From the NCBI GenBank assembly GCA_002423895.1, contig DIOL01000012.1, forward strand, positions 245,430 to 309,429: a stretch of 64,000 nucleotides of DNA. Reading direction: 5' to 3'. The translations under genes were made by a program, and so were the position numbers. Below the pieces are notes generated by a model. It was not told the DNA's origin. It saw only the letters and a program-made list of their open reading frames with translations, and searched no databases. Numbering within the stretch: the first letter of the stretch is position 1; each line of letters starts with the position of its first letter. The stretch comes from Bacteroidales bacterium UBA5515. GTDB taxonomy: Bacteria; Bacteroidota; Bacteroidia; Bacteroidales; P3. Below, piece after piece: positions 8,239-19,190 of this stretch.

Positions 8239-11200
8239 ATGAATGAGAAAATTACTTTAAAGGACAAAAGCTTCGTTAAGATGTTTTCTTTCTTGGTTGT
8301 TCTTGTTATGGTTGTTTTTTGCAGTAGTAATGCATTAGCACAAATTCAAGTACGATTAAATCTGACCCCAGACCGAGTTTATAACGGTTCACAATATGGA
8401 GGATTAGAATGGAAGAATCCAAGTGCAAAGCTTGTAGATGCTGCAACAGGAGCTGAGATTCCTGTAGCAACATGTGATGTAACATCTTTTGATCCACAAA
8501 CAATGGTCGCATGTAGATTTAGCGACAAGAATGCGGGTAAGAACAAGACATGTGAAGTTACAGATTTAAGCCAATTTAGTGCAGCAACACTAAATAATCC
8601 TTTGTATGTACTTGTTCCTATAACAAGTTATACACCGGTTTCATATTCTAAATTATCTTATGATCCAGTAGGTTTTAGATTAGTATCTACAACTGCTGAA
8701 ATTAAGCATGCTTACCTAATAGCAACATATAATGCAGGCAATACGCTTACTAAAACTTATAATGGTAGTAATTTACTAGATGGAAATCAAATTGAATTAG
8801 CTTCAATAAGTTTAACTGGTTATGTAGCTGGAGAATCTGGATGTTATGTTAGTGAAATTACCAATGTTTATGCACCAAGTGCAAATGTTGGATTATATAA
8901 TACTGCAGGAAACAAAGGTATAGTTAATGGAATAAGAATTGATGCAACAATTTCAAGTATTGCGTTTAACTATAAAATTAATTCGTTTGAAGTAAATGCT
9001 CGTATTTTGCCAAAAACAATAACTGTAAATCAAGATGCAATTAAGATTCTTGATCATCAATTTGATGGAACTAATGTTGCAACTATTGATTGGACTACAA
9101 CTACAACAGATCCCAGTCTTTTATTTACAGGAGTTATTCCTGGAGATATTATTGATTTAAATAGAACAATAGGAACTGCTACTTTTTCTGATGCAATTGT
9201 TGCTAATATGAAAGAAGTAACAATTTCAGGTTTAACATTAAACAATATTGGAACATTCCCAGCAGATAACTATAATTTAATTCCTAACACTGCTTTATCT
9301 CATGGAAATATAACTAAAACAAGTTTAGATCCAACTCTAACTGTTACTGCTGCACCAGCAGTTTATGGAGCAAGACTTGCTGATTTGTCTGGAATAACAA
9401 TCACACCTGCACCAGTAGGATTTGATTATAGAATTGAATGGTTATACAATGGTATTGATTCAAACAACTATCAACCTCTTGTTTCGGAAACAAGTTCTCC
9501 TTTAATTCAAGCAAGACTTATTAAACTAGAATCAACGTTTCCTTCTAACGATGATCCAAATTATAATCCAATTGTAGTCCCTGCTGATATAACAATTACT
9601 CCAAAAATTATTGTAGTTGATTTAATAGGGGCAAACAACAAAGTATATGATGGAACAACAACAGCTGTCGTAAAAACAACAAATGTTACTTATAATACTC
9701 AAGCTGATTTATTAGATGTTAAAGTTACAAGAAATGGAGTTTTAGATGACTTATCAATAGACTTTTCTCCACTTACTGCAAATTTTTCAGATGCAAATAC
9801 TGGAGTTGCTAAAGTAGTTAATTTTAGTGGTACTCCATTGGAAACAGGATTAAGTGTATCGAACTATAGCATAACATATAATTCTGCAACAACAGCTGAT
9901 ATAACACCAGCACCGATGCTAACAATGAAGTTAAAGGATGCTGTTACATTTGCTGATATAAATTATCCAGCTAATTTTTCTAATTTAACTTCATTTGGAA
10001 ATTTTGATTTTGTAGGATTTATTGGAACTGATGCAACAGCATTTGCTACTAATTTTTCTGCAGAAAATTTTCTATTTGAGTTAAAACAAGGAGTAGCTTC
10101 TGTTTCACCAACAAGTCCACAACCTGGATTATATGATGTTTATGTAAATAAAGATGGTGTAACATTAGCTGATGGAGATATTCTTACTATATCTAATCCA
10201 CTAAACCAAGTAGTAATAAATAACTATGAAGGATTAAAATTCTTAAGTAGTGATAGAACTCAAAATGTAAATACTACCCCAGTTACTATTAGTTTCCCTC
10301 CTCAAGATATTACTGTATATGGATCTAAATTAAAAGATATTTTTAATTCAACTACAGCTGGAGGAGTTCAAGTTATTGATGCAGCAGCAAATGCAGATCC
10401 TGCAAAAATTCATGCAACAACAACAACTGGTCCAGTTAATGGAACATTTAAATGGATTTATCCAGATAGTATTCCAAGTGTAGCATCAGCTCCTGGAGAA
10501 TATGCAGATTATATATTTATTCCTGATCCAAGTTATTTAGGAGCATATAGTGATACCATTAAAAACCTTCAACCAATATTATTAAATAAAGCAAACTTAG
10601 ATCCTACATTAACTTTGGCTGTAGCTCCTGTTGTGTATGGAACCAAACTTGTTGAAATGGTTGGAACAACGATTACTCCAGCACCTGTAGGATTTAATTA
10701 CAGAATTGAATGGTTATACAATGGTGTTGATTCAAACAACTATCAACCTCTTGTTTCTGAAACAGGTTCTCCTTTAATTCAAGCAAGACTTATTAAATTA
10801 GAATCTACTTTCCCTTCAAGTGACGATCCAAATTATAACTCAGCAATATTACCTGTAAACATTACAGTAAATAAGAAGGATATTGTTATAAATTTAATTG
10901 GAGCAAATAGTAAAGTATATGATGGAAATGCAAATGCAGTATTAAATACTTCAAATGTTACTTATAATACATTACCTAATTTAGTTGATGTAAAAGTTAC
11001 AAGAAATGGTATTTTAGATGATTTATCTATAGATTTTTCTTCACTTACTGCAAGCTTTTCAGATGCAAATGCAGCAATTGCTAAGGTCGTAACATTTGGT
11101 GGATCTCTAAATATATCTGGATTAAGTCAATCTAACTACAATATTTCATACAATACAACAACAACAGCTGATATTTCACAAGCTCCATATGTAACGATGA

Positions 11201-14200
11201 AATTAAAAGATGCAGTTACTTTCCCTAATATTAATTATCCTTCTAATTTTACATATGTTCCTTCAGTATCTGATTTTGATTTTACTGGATTTATAGGAAC
11301 AGATGCAACTTCATTTGGAACAAATTTTGCGACTGAAAATTTCACATATGAATTAAAAGAAGCAGGAATGGCTGTATCTTCATTAAGTCCTCAACCAGGA
11401 ACATACGATGTTTTTGTAAATAAATCAGGTGTTACTATAGTAGATAATAGTACTCTAGCTTTAATAGATGTAGCTAACCAAGCAATTTTAGCTAATTATG
11501 AAGGTATAAAATATTTAACTAGTAGCAAAACTCAAATAGTTAATTCTACTCCAGTTACTATAATTTTCCCTCCTCAAGATAGAAATGAATACGGATGGAC
11601 ATTAAAAGAAATTTATAATGCGACTTCTGCAACAGGGGAACAAGTTATAGATGCAGCTGCTAATGCAGATCCTTTTAAAATTCATGCAACAACAACAACA
11701 GGATTTATTAATGGAACTTTCAAATGGATTAATCCTGATAGTATTCCTAATGTTACAGCATTACCTGGTGAACTAGTAAATTATATTTTTATTCCTGATC
11801 CAATTTATGCAGGAGCTTATGAAGATACAATAACCGGTAATAGCTACGTAATATTAAATAAAGCAAACTTAGCTATTACAACAGCTCCAACAACAACAAC
11901 AATTTATGTTGGACAAACAGTGGGTGATGCAACTTTTACAAATCCTTCAGGACAAATTATTCATAAGAATAAACTTACTGTAGTTTATAATTCAACAACT
12001 AATCCTACAATAGGAAATTGGTCATATCTTAATCCAACAGAAACAATGACTACTGTAGGAATTTTCACTAAAGATATTCAATTTACTTTAACTGATGCAG
12101 ATTTCTTAAGAAATTATAATTCCCCAGTTACATTAAATAATAGTGGAGTACAAGCAACTGCTTCAGTTTCTGTATCTCCTGCAGTAAATAATGTTAATCC
12201 TGACGGAGTAAGATTTGAGTTTGTTTATGGAACAAAAATCTCTACAGCACAAACTACTCCAATAGTTGACTTGCCAACATTTGTTCTACCTGGAAAAGCA
12301 GGAGCTTATCCAGGAACATTTACATTTGTTACAAATTCGACAGGACTTGTAGCAATGGATCCAAATACTATTCCATATAGAACTATGGCTGCAGATACTA
12401 CTTTATGGGTATCATATACACCAACTGATCCAGGTTATGCTCCAGAAACTTTCTTAGTAAGAGTAAAAGTAAATCCAAAAGTATTAACTTATAATGTAGC
12501 TTCAACTAAGGTTTATGATGGAAAAGCTAATATTAGAATTAATACTTCAAACGCTGATTTAATTCCAGCAGGTCAAATAATTGATCGTAGTGGTATATTT
12601 GATGATGTAACATTTGATTCAATTATTTTTGACTTAAATACTAAGAATGTTGGAAATTATGATCAAACAAATATCCTTCCAGCAACATTATCAGGTCAAC
12701 TAATAGGAGTAGATGCATACAACTATATTATAGCACCAATCCCAACTTCAGCAGTTATTTCAATAACTAAAGCAACTTTAACTGTTAATGTATCAAGTGA
12801 TACAATCTCAATTAGAGAAGTATTACCTACATTTAATGTTAATTGGACAGGTTTTGTAAATAATGAAGATGTTTCAACAGCTATTACAGATAACGGACAA
12901 CCATTATTTGTAGCTTATGGATTGAATCATGTAACAACTGGTGATTATGCACAAACTGTAAGTTCAGAATGGATTCAAATTCCAGCAGGAAAATATACTG
13001 CAATTGATAATAATTACACAATAATTATCCCAGATTATTCTTTAGCTATTATTGGTAATGAATTAACAGATGTATTAACAATTTTACCTGCACAAATAAA
13101 GATTATTGCTAAAAATCGTCAAAGAGTATACGGAGAAGTAACAAATCCACCATATTTTATTGATGAAGTAAACGAAGTTGCAAACCCACTTTATTACGAT
13201 TTTGATGTTTATGAATATAGATCAGCTACAGATTCAGTTTTAATTTCTGAATTAGAAAAGCAAACAATGTTCTTACAAAATCCAACTATGTCTTGTGATT
13301 CTAACCAATATCGTCTTCAAGTTGGAACTTATATAATAAGATTAGCAACAAATACACAAACAAAAAAGGATATTTATGGTAATGATATTTATGAAATCAT
13401 TGATCATATTAATGGAACTTTAACCGTAAATAAGGCTACTCCAAGAATAAATACACTTCCTACAACTTTAGCTACAACATTTGGAACTAAACTTTCTGAG
13501 ATATCATTTGTTGGAGGTTCAGCAGTTCATCCTTACCAAGCTTCAGGATTATCTGCAGCAGGACATTTTGAATGGGATGTAGTAGATCCTAACATTATTC
13601 CAGTTTCAGGACAAGCAACCTACAAAGTAAAATATGTAGTTGATGATAGTTATAATTACAATGATGCAATTATCAATAACCAATATAATGATAGTATTAA
13701 TGGATATTATAATTGGACTCCAGTTGCAAATGATCCATTAGCTGGAGCAAACTTTGAAGTTAATGTAACAATTAATCAAGTTCAACCAGTAATTATTTGG
13801 CCAACTGCATCAATATTATATTATGGACAAACATTATCAACTGCAACATTAAATAATGGTTCTACTTATAATCCAGTAGATGTTAATCCAACATTTAATT
13901 GGACAATTGCAGACCCAACAACAGTATACCCTGTTGCAGGAATGACAATGTATGAGGTATTATATACTCCATCAAATTCTAACTATATAGGATTAGCTAA
14001 TGAAATTCCAGTTTATACAAACAAAACAACACCTAATTTAACAGGTGCTGCAGTTGTTGCTAATTATTCTTATGGACAAACATTATCAGCAAATCCTATT
14101 ACAGCTACATTTATTAATACATATAATAATGCAACAGTAAATGGAACAATCAATTGGATAAATGGAACATTAACTCCAGTAGATGGAATGACATATCCAG

Positions 14201-17200
14201 CAAGATTTACACCAGCAGATCAAGCTAATTATAATTCTGTTCTAGTAAATATTCAAGTTCAGGTTAATGCAGTAGCTCCGGTTATCTCTTCTTGGCCTAC
14301 AGTTTCAAGCTTAGTTTATGGACAAAGAATAGAAGATGCTACAATTTCGGGAGGTTTAGCAGTTAATCCTAACAATGTTTCAACTTCAATTAATGGAACA
14401 TTTGAATGGGTGGCACCAACAACTCTCGCAATAACTGGAGCAAATGTATATGCAATGCAATTTATTCCTTCTGATGCAAGTAAATATTTACCTGTAACAG
14501 GAAATGTAAATATCTATACTCAAAAAGCAACACCAGTTGTAGAAGTTGCTCCTATAGCATCTGCAGTTTATGGATATACACTATCACAAAGACCATTAAC
14601 TATTAATTCAGCTGAAAATAACGTATCTCATATTAATGGAACAGAAGTTCTTTCAGTAGCAGGTACAATTAATTGGAACACTCCAGCTGCAATACCAACA
14701 GTAAATCAAGATACATATTTAGCTACATTTACTCCAACAGAAATAGCAAACTACAATTCTGTTATAATACCAATTAGTGTAATAACAACACAAGCAACTC
14801 CAGTAGTTAATCCTTATACTGTTAATAATTATAGTAATGGACAAAAACTAAACGCTAATTCAATTAATCTATCTGCTATCCCTGCTTATAACTTAATAAA
14901 TAATGCAGCAGTTGGTGGAACTATTTCTTGGAATACTCCAGATATTACTCCAGTTAATGGAAATACTTATATTGCAACATTTAGACCTAATGATGTAATA
15001 AATTATACAACAGTAATAGAATCTATTCCAGTTGTAGTTAATGCTGCTTCTCCTGTAGTTTCATGGCCAGCAGTTTCACACTTAACTTATGGACAAGAAA
15101 TTAATGATGTAATCCTAACCGGAGGTTCTGCAGTTAATCCTAACGATAATAGAATGGCAGTTGCAGGTAACTTTATTTGGCAAACACCAAATGCAGTACC
15201 AGTTGTTGGAACAGCTTCATATGTTTTGAACTTTATTCCAACTGATATAACAATGCTAACTGTTTCAACATCAATTCAGATTACAACTGTTAAAGCAACA
15301 CCACAAGTTACTTTAAATCCAGTAGCAACTGATACTTACGGAAAAACTTTAGCAAACAGACCATTATCTTACAATACTGCAAACAATGTTATTTCTCACA
15401 GAGCATCTGTAGAGACATTAGCAGTAGCAGGAACAATAGCTTGGAACAACAGCGCAGTTATACCAACAGTAGCAAATAATGAGTACAAAGCAACATTTAC
15501 TCCAACGGATATTGCAAATTACAATACTGTACTAATAGATGTTAACGTACCAACAACCAAAGCTACACCAATAGTAGCAGCAACAGTTGCACCATACAGC
15601 TATGGACAAGCATTACCAATCAATATTCCTACATTAACATCAGCAGTTAATCCAGTAAACAATACACTTGTATTAGCAGGTGGACAAATTGTTTGGAACT
15701 CAATTGATGAATTACCTGTAACCGGATTATACGATGCAACATATTATCCATTAGATATAGATAACTATAACCCTGCACAAGTATCAATTTCAGTAACAGT
15801 GAATGCATCAGTACCATCAATTACATGGCCATCAGTTTCAAGCTTAATTTACGGACAAACTTTAGCTGATGCAGATTTAACCAATGGTTCTGCAAAGAAT
15901 GTAAATAATGAAGGTATAGTAGTTGCTGGACAATTTGTATGGGTAACACCAACAACCGTTCCAGTAGCAGGTATAACACCAAATGTACTACAATTTATTC
16001 CATCAAATACAACACTATACACAACAGTTACAAATAATAACGTAAATGTATATACAGCAAAAGCAACACCACAAGTTACCTTAAATGCAGTAGCAACTGA
16101 TACTTATGGAAAAACTTTAGCAAACAGACCATTGTCTTACAATACTGCAAACAATGTTATTTCACACAGAGCATCTGTAGAAACATTAGCAGTAGCAGGA
16201 ACAGTAGCATGGAATAACTTAACAACAATACCAACAGTTGCAAATAATGATTACACAGCAACCTTTACTCCAACAGATATTGCAAACTACAATACAGTAA
16301 CAATAAATGTTAACGTACCAACAACCAAAGCAACTCCAGTAGTTAATGGTGCATCAGTTGCAGCATATACTTACGGACAAGCTTTACCAGCTAACACAAT
16401 AACTGTAGCAAGTGTTGTTAATCCAAATGACCCTACTCTTGTATTAACAGGAGGAACAATTAATTGGAATTCAATTGACGTATTTCCAGCAACAGGAACA
16501 AATGCATATGTAGCTACATATATACCATCAGTTTCAGATGTTGCAAATTACAACCCAGTTGAATTTAATGTAAATGTAACTGTTAATAAAGCAACTCCAC
16601 AAGTAACTTGGCCTTCAACATCCGAAATTACTTACGGACAAACTTTATCTCAAGTTTACCTAATTGGTTCTCCACATGCAGTAAATACAAATAATAACTT
16701 AGATGTACCAGGAACATTTGTTTGGGAAAGTGCAACAACTGTAACTCCAGCAAATCCTGCAACAGCTTACAAATTAAGATTTATACCTACAGACTTAGTA
16801 AACTACTATACTGACAGTACAATGATTAATTTAGTTATCAATAAAGCAAATCCTATTGTAAATTGGGGAGACTTCTCAACTATAACTTATGGAGAAGCAC
16901 TTTCTGACATATCAATAACTAACCAATCTTCAGTAAACCCTATAACAGGACTAACAGTAAGTGGTAGTTTTGCTTGGACAGATTCATCAATTGAACCTAA
17001 TGTAAATAACTCTGGTTTTGTTAGAACATTTGTTCCAGTAGATGCGAACAACTATCTAACTGTAGAATCTCCACAACTACCTGTTGTAGTTAATAAAGCT
17101 AACCCTGTATTAACACAAACATCTAGTCCATACGTTATCACATACGGACAATCATTGCCAGCAATTACAGCAACAGCTGTTAATCCTAACAATAATGCTT

Positions 17201-18135
17201 CAGTAAATGGTAACTATGAATGGGATTATCCAGAAAATCATCAACCACAAGCAGGAACTGCATTATACCAAGTACATTTCATTCCAACAGGAATTGATGC
17301 TGAAAACTATAATATAGCACACAAAGCATTTAATGTACAAGTAAATAAAGCTAAACCTGTTTTAGTTGCACCAACAGCTTCTTCATTAGTTTACGAACAA
17401 ACATTAGCTGAATCTCTACTTACTGGAGGATCTGCAATGAATGCAAATAATAATGACGCAGTAGCAGGTATATTCCAATGGACAACACCAACAACAATAC
17501 CAGATGCTGGCAACAACGCTTATCCAGTTGTATTTATCCCACAAGATAAAACCAACTATGATAACTCTGACCCAATTAACGTTGTGGTTGAAGTAGCTAA
17601 AAAGCATATTGATATTGAAATTTACGACTTAGTACATATCTATGATGGCAACCAAAAAGAAGCTTCATTCAGAGATGCAGAAGGTAATGTAGATTTAACT
17701 GGAATGGTAGATGCTAAATACTTCACAGGAAATACAAACGTTGCAATTAGCACAGTAGCTCCTATAAATGAAGGATCTTATAAAGTTGTTGCTACAATTG
17801 TTCCAACTTCAAACTATGAAGGAACAGCAACAGCAATGTTAGTTATCAATAAGAATGTTGCAAGTATGACTGACCCAGCAGAACAAGTAGAAGTAGTTAA
17901 TGCTATTGTTCCTGGAATGAATCAATATTTCAAGATTCGTGATTATGAACAAATGATGCCAATAAAGGTTAGAATGGTTAACTCTAATGGAAATCAAGTT
18001 TATCAATCAGATAACTATAAAAACAACTTCGATATGAGTAATCTTCCAATTGGTACTTATTTCTACGCAATAACATTTACTATAAATGGTACTGAGTACA
18101 ATAAGACTGGTAGAGTAGAAGTAGTAGGAAAATAA
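8239..18135 (+). CDS. Giant MBG/YDG-repeat surface protein with type-B T9SS C-terminal domain
   Basis: The 3298-residue protein begins with a signal peptide (hydrophobic 15-33, cleavage after ALA at about residue 35). The body consists of immunoglobulin-like MBG and YDG domains, recognisable by VYDG (several copies in 430-1500) and by a YGQ-L signature (YGQTL, YGQAL, YGKTL) that recurs about 15 times between residues 1850 and 3130. Two larger repeat layers are present (see the repeat entries). The last 75 residues (QMMPIKVRMVNSNGNQVYQS ... LPIGTYFYAI ... GRVEVV) fit the CHU_C/type-B T9SS sorting domain. Type-B substrates are typically encoded with a PorP/SprF-like protein, which is exactly the next gene. 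It is probably a secreted, cell-surface filament or adhesin; the ligand is unknown. It is very rich in Thr, Asn and Pro and has almost no cysteine. Confidence 0.93.
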   Translation: MNEKITLKDKSFVKMFSFLVVLVMVVFCSSNALAQIQVRLNLTPDRVYNGSQYGGLEWKNPSAKLVDAATGAEIPVATCDVTSFDPQTMVACRFSDKNAGKNKTCEVTDLSQFSAATLNNPLYVLVPITSYTPVSYSKLSYDPVGFRLVSTTAEIKHAYLIATYNAGNTLTKTYNGSNLLDGNQIELASISLTGYVAGESGCYVSEITNVYAPSANVGLYNTAGNKGIVNGIRIDATISSIAFNYKINSFEVNARILPKTITVNQDAIKILDHQFDGTNVATIDWTTTTTDPSLLFTGVIPGDIIDLNRTIGTATFSDAIVANMKEVTISGLTLNNIGTFPADNYNLIPNTALSHGNITKTSLDPTLTVTAAPAVYGARLADLSGITITPAPVGFDYRIEWLYNGIDSNNYQPLVSETSSPLIQARLIKLESTFPSNDDPNYNPIVVPADITITPKIIVVDLIGANNKVYDGTTTAVVKTTNVTYNTQADLLDVKVTRNGVLDDLSIDFSPLTANFSDANTGVAKVVNFSGTPLETGLSVSNYSITYNSATTADITPAPMLTMKLKDAVTFADINYPANFSNLTSFGNFDFVGFIGTDATAFATNFSAENFLFELKQGVASVSPTSPQPGLYDVYVNKDGVTLADGDILTISNPLNQVVINNYEGLKFLSSDRTQNVNTTPVTISFPPQDITVYGSKLKDIFNSTTAGGVQVIDAAANADPAKIHATTTTGPVNGTFKWIYPDSIPSVASAPGEYADYIFIPDPSYLGAYSDTIKNLQPILLNKANLDPTLTLAVAPVVYGTKLVEMVGTTITPAPVGFNYRIEWLYNGVDSNNYQPLVSETGSPLIQARLIKLESTFPSSDDPNYNSAILPVNITVNKKDIVINLIGANSKVYDGNANAVLNTSNVTYNTLPNLVDVKVTRNGILDDLSIDFSSLTASFSDANAAIAKVVTFGGSLNISGLSQSNYNISYNTTTTADISQAPYVTMKLKDAVTFPNINYPSNFTYVPSVSDFDFTGFIGTDATSFGTNFATENFTYELKEAGMAVSSLSPQPGTYDVFVNKSGVTIVDNSTLALIDVANQAILANYEGIKYLTSSKTQIVNSTPVTIIFPPQDRNEYGWTLKEIYNATSATGEQVIDAAANADPFKIHATTTTGFINGTFKWINPDSIPNVTALPGELVNYIFIPDPIYAGAYEDTITGNSYVILNKANLAITTAPTTTTIYVGQTVGDATFTNPSGQIIHKNKLTVVYNSTTNPTIGNWSYLNPTETMTTVGIFTKDIQFTLTDADFLRNYNSPVTLNNSGVQATASVSVSPAVNNVNPDGVRFEFVYGTKISTAQTTPIVDLPTFVLPGKAGAYPGTFTFVTNSTGLVAMDPNTIPYRTMAADTTLWVSYTPTDPGYAPETFLVRVKVNPKVLTYNVASTKVYDGKANIRINTSNADLIPAGQIIDRSGIFDDVTFDSIIFDLNTKNVGNYDQTNILPATLSGQLIGVDAYNYIIAPIPTSAVISITKATLTVNVSSDTISIREVLPTFNVNWTGFVNNEDVSTAITDNGQPLFVAYGLNHVTTGDYAQTVSSEWIQIPAGKYTAIDNNYTIIIPDYSLAIIGNELTDVLTILPAQIKIIAKNRQRVYGEVTNPPYFIDEVNEVANPLYYDFDVYEYRSATDSVLISELEKQTMFLQNPTMSCDSNQYRLQVGTYIIRLATNTQTKKDIYGNDIYEIIDHINGTLTVNKATPRINTLPTTLATTFGTKLSEISFVGGSAVHPYQASGLSAAGHFEWDVVDPNIIPVSGQATYKVKYVVDDSYNYNDAIINNQYNDSINGYYNWTPVANDPLAGANFEVNVTINQVQPVIIWPTASILYYGQTLSTATLNNGSTYNPVDVNPTFNWTIADPTTVYPVAGMTMYEVLYTPSNSNYIGLANEIPVYTNKTTPNLTGAAVVANYSYGQTLSANPITATFINTYNNATVNGTINWINGTLTPVDGMTYPARFTPADQANYNSVLVNIQVQVNAVAPVISSWPTVSSLVYGQRIEDATISGGLAVNPNNVSTSINGTFEWVAPTTLAITGANVYAMQFIPSDASKYLPVTGNVNIYTQKATPVVEVAPIASAVYGYTLSQRPLTINSAENNVSHINGTEVLSVAGTINWNTPAAIPTVNQDTYLATFTPTEIANYNSVIIPISVITTQATPVVNPYTVNNYSNGQKLNANSINLSAIPAYNLINNAAVGGTISWNTPDITPVNGNTYIATFRPNDVINYTTVIESIPVVVNAASPVVSWPAVSHLTYGQEINDVILTGGSAVNPNDNRMAVAGNFIWQTPNAVPVVGTASYVLNFIPTDITMLTVSTSIQITTVKATPQVTLNPVATDTYGKTLANRPLSYNTANNVISHRASVETLAVAGTIAWNNSAVIPTVANNEYKATFTPTDIANYNTVLIDVNVPTTKATPIVAATVAPYSYGQALPINIPTLTSAVNPVNNTLVLAGGQIVWNSIDELPVTGLYDATYYPLDIDNYNPAQVSISVTVNASVPSITWPSVSSLIYGQTLADADLTNGSAKNVNNEGIVVAGQFVWVTPTTVPVAGITPNVLQFIPSNTTLYTTVTNNNVNVYTAKATPQVTLNAVATDTYGKTLANRPLSYNTANNVISHRASVETLAVAGTVAWNNLTTIPTVANNDYTATFTPTDIANYNTVTINVNVPTTKATPVVNGASVAAYTYGQALPANTITVASVVNPNDPTLVLTGGTINWNSIDVFPATGTNAYVATYIPSVSDVANYNPVEFNVNVTVNKATPQVTWPSTSEITYGQTLSQVYLIGSPHAVNTNNNLDVPGTFVWESATTVTPANPATAYKLRFIPTDLVNYYTDSTMINLVINKANPIVNWGDFSTITYGEALSDISITNQSSVNPITGLTVSGSFAWTDSSIEPNVNNSGFVRTFVPVDANNYLTVESPQLPVVVNKANPVLTQTSSPYVITYGQSLPAITATAVNPNNNASVNGNYEWDYPENHQPQAGTALYQVHFIPTGIDAENYNIAHKAFNVQVNKAKPVLVAPTASSLVYEQTLAESLLTGGSAMNANNNDAVAGIFQWTTPTTIPDAGNNAYPVVFIPQDKTNYDNSDPINVVVEVAKKHIDIEIYDLVHIYDGNQKEASFRDAEGNVDLTGMVDAKYFTGNTNVAISTVAPINEGSYKVVATIVPTSNYEGTATAMLVINKNVASMTDPAEQVEVVNAIVPGMNQYFKIRDYEQMMPIKVRMVNSNGNQVYQSDNYKNNFDMSNLPIGTYFYAITFTINGTEYNKTGRVEVVGK
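9325..11868 (+). repeat. Two tandem 1272-bp coding repeats (424 residues each)
   Basis: Residues 363-786 and 787-1210 of the giant protein are tandem copies with exactly equal length. Both begin LDPTLT, share APVYG-like, ITPAPVGF, YRIEWLYNG and PLIQARLIKLESTFPS blocks in the same places, include a YDG domain, and end with an AGAYEDTI-like stretch followed by ILNKANL. The nucleotide sequences are clearly related but have diverged, so this is not a recent assembly duplicate. Confidence 0.9.
14524..16842 (+). repeat. Three tandem ~768-bp coding superrepeats (about 256 residues each)
   Basis: Units begin at Lys2096, Lys2352 and Lys2608, spacing exactly 256 residues; the third runs to about 2868. 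Each unit holds three domains of about 85 residues. The second and third units are nearly identical over their first domain (DTYGKTLANRPLSYNTANN), whereas the first unit is more diverged (VYGYTLSQRPLTINSAENN). Recent duplication or gene conversion between units two and three is likely. Confidence 0.88.
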
Positions 18136-18153
18136 ATAATCTAATCATTTTAT

Positions 18154-18183
18154 CTGTGAGTAGCTCCTTTGAGTTACTCACAG
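18154..18183 (+). other. Strong intra-operon hairpin between adhesin and PorP genes
   Basis: CTGTGAGTAGCTC pairs with GAGTTACTCACAG as a 13-bp stem (one G-U pair) closed by a four-base loop CTTT. No run of T follows, so a classical terminator is unlikely. It may stabilise or process the mRNA, or lower expression of the downstream genes. Confidence 0.7.
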
Positions 18184-18234
18184 TGAAATGAAAGATTTAA
18201 AATTAATAATACGGACTAAATAAAAAAAATAGAG

Positions 18235-19164
18235 ATGAAAAAAATTAATTTATTTATATTTCTAATAGTATCTTGTACCGCTGGACTATTTGCTCAGAGT
18301 GATTTTCAATACGCTCAAGTAGTAAATAATTTAGGTTGGGTCAATCCATCTTATTATGGAATGAGTAGAGATATTACTGGAACGTTCATTTATGCGAATC
18401 GTTTAAATGGACAAATGAGCTCAGAAGCATTTGATGTTCACGGAGGACTTCCATATCAAAATTTAGGATTTGGGATACAAGGTGATTTCAATAATTTTGG
18501 CTTAAGAAAACAATCAATTTTAGGTGTTGATGCAAATGTTGATCTAAAAGTATCATGTAATTCATACTTATTATTTGGTTTATTTGTAGGATATGACTTA
18601 TGGAGATATTCTGGAGACGCAATCACAGATGTAGGTTTTGAAACAACAAACCCAAATGTATATATGCCAAATTATAATTCAACCAATTTGATGACATCAT
18701 TTGGAGCAACATACGTTTATAAAGGTTTACGTTTAGGATCTTCATTCAGATGGAATCTTCGTAATAGAGAAAGCATAGACAACAAAAACCTATTAACCTA
18801 TTACGGACATATTGATTATGAATTCTTAGTTGATAAATTTGCAATACGTCCATTAGGAATTTATATGTGGAACCAAGAGTCAGGTTCAAACACAGACTTA
18901 GGAGTAATGTTTGGATACAACAAAATTGCAAATCTTGGAGTATTATATAGAGGAACAAATAAACTAAGTCCTAAATCATTTGCAGTATTAGCTGACCTTA
19001 CAATAGCTAAATCAGCAACCTTATTCTTTGACTATGAATTTGGATTATCTACATATTCAAACATCAGAACATCATGGGAACTTGGATTACGTTTCAATCT
19101 TAACAAAGCATTAAATAGAGAATCATTTGATAAGAGAGAAACGATGAGAAATTTTGCATGGTAA
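18235..19164 (+). CDS. PorP/SprF-family type IX secretion membrane protein
   Basis: The 309-residue protein has a signal peptide (MKKINLFIFLIVSCTAGLFA, cleavage before QS) followed by the family start FQYAQVVNNLGWVNPSYYGM, and a beta-rich body with alternating aromatic strands ending in an outer-membrane-type strand (SWELGLRFNLN). PorP/SprF proteins are outer-membrane partners of T9SS; SprF is needed for secretion of SprB, a type-B substrate. Its position 99 bases after a type-B substrate gene and 26 bases before an OmpA-family gene matches the common Bacteroidetes substrate-PorP-OmpA arrangement, so it probably serves the giant protein specifically. Confidence 0.9.
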   Translation: MKKINLFIFLIVSCTAGLFAQSDFQYAQVVNNLGWVNPSYYGMSRDITGTFIYANRLNGQMSSEAFDVHGGLPYQNLGFGIQGDFNNFGLRKQSILGVDANVDLKVSCNSYLLFGLFVGYDLWRYSGDAITDVGFETTNPNVYMPNYNSTNLMTSFGATYVYKGLRLGSSFRWNLRNRESIDNKNLLTYYGHIDYEFLVDKFAIRPLGIYMWNQESGSNTDLGVMFGYNKIANLGVLYRGTNKLSPKSFAVLADLTIAKSATLFFDYEFGLSTYSNIRTSWELGLRFNLNKALNRESFDKRETMRNFAW

Positions 19165-19190
19165 TTTTATAACATTAAATACATAATAAT

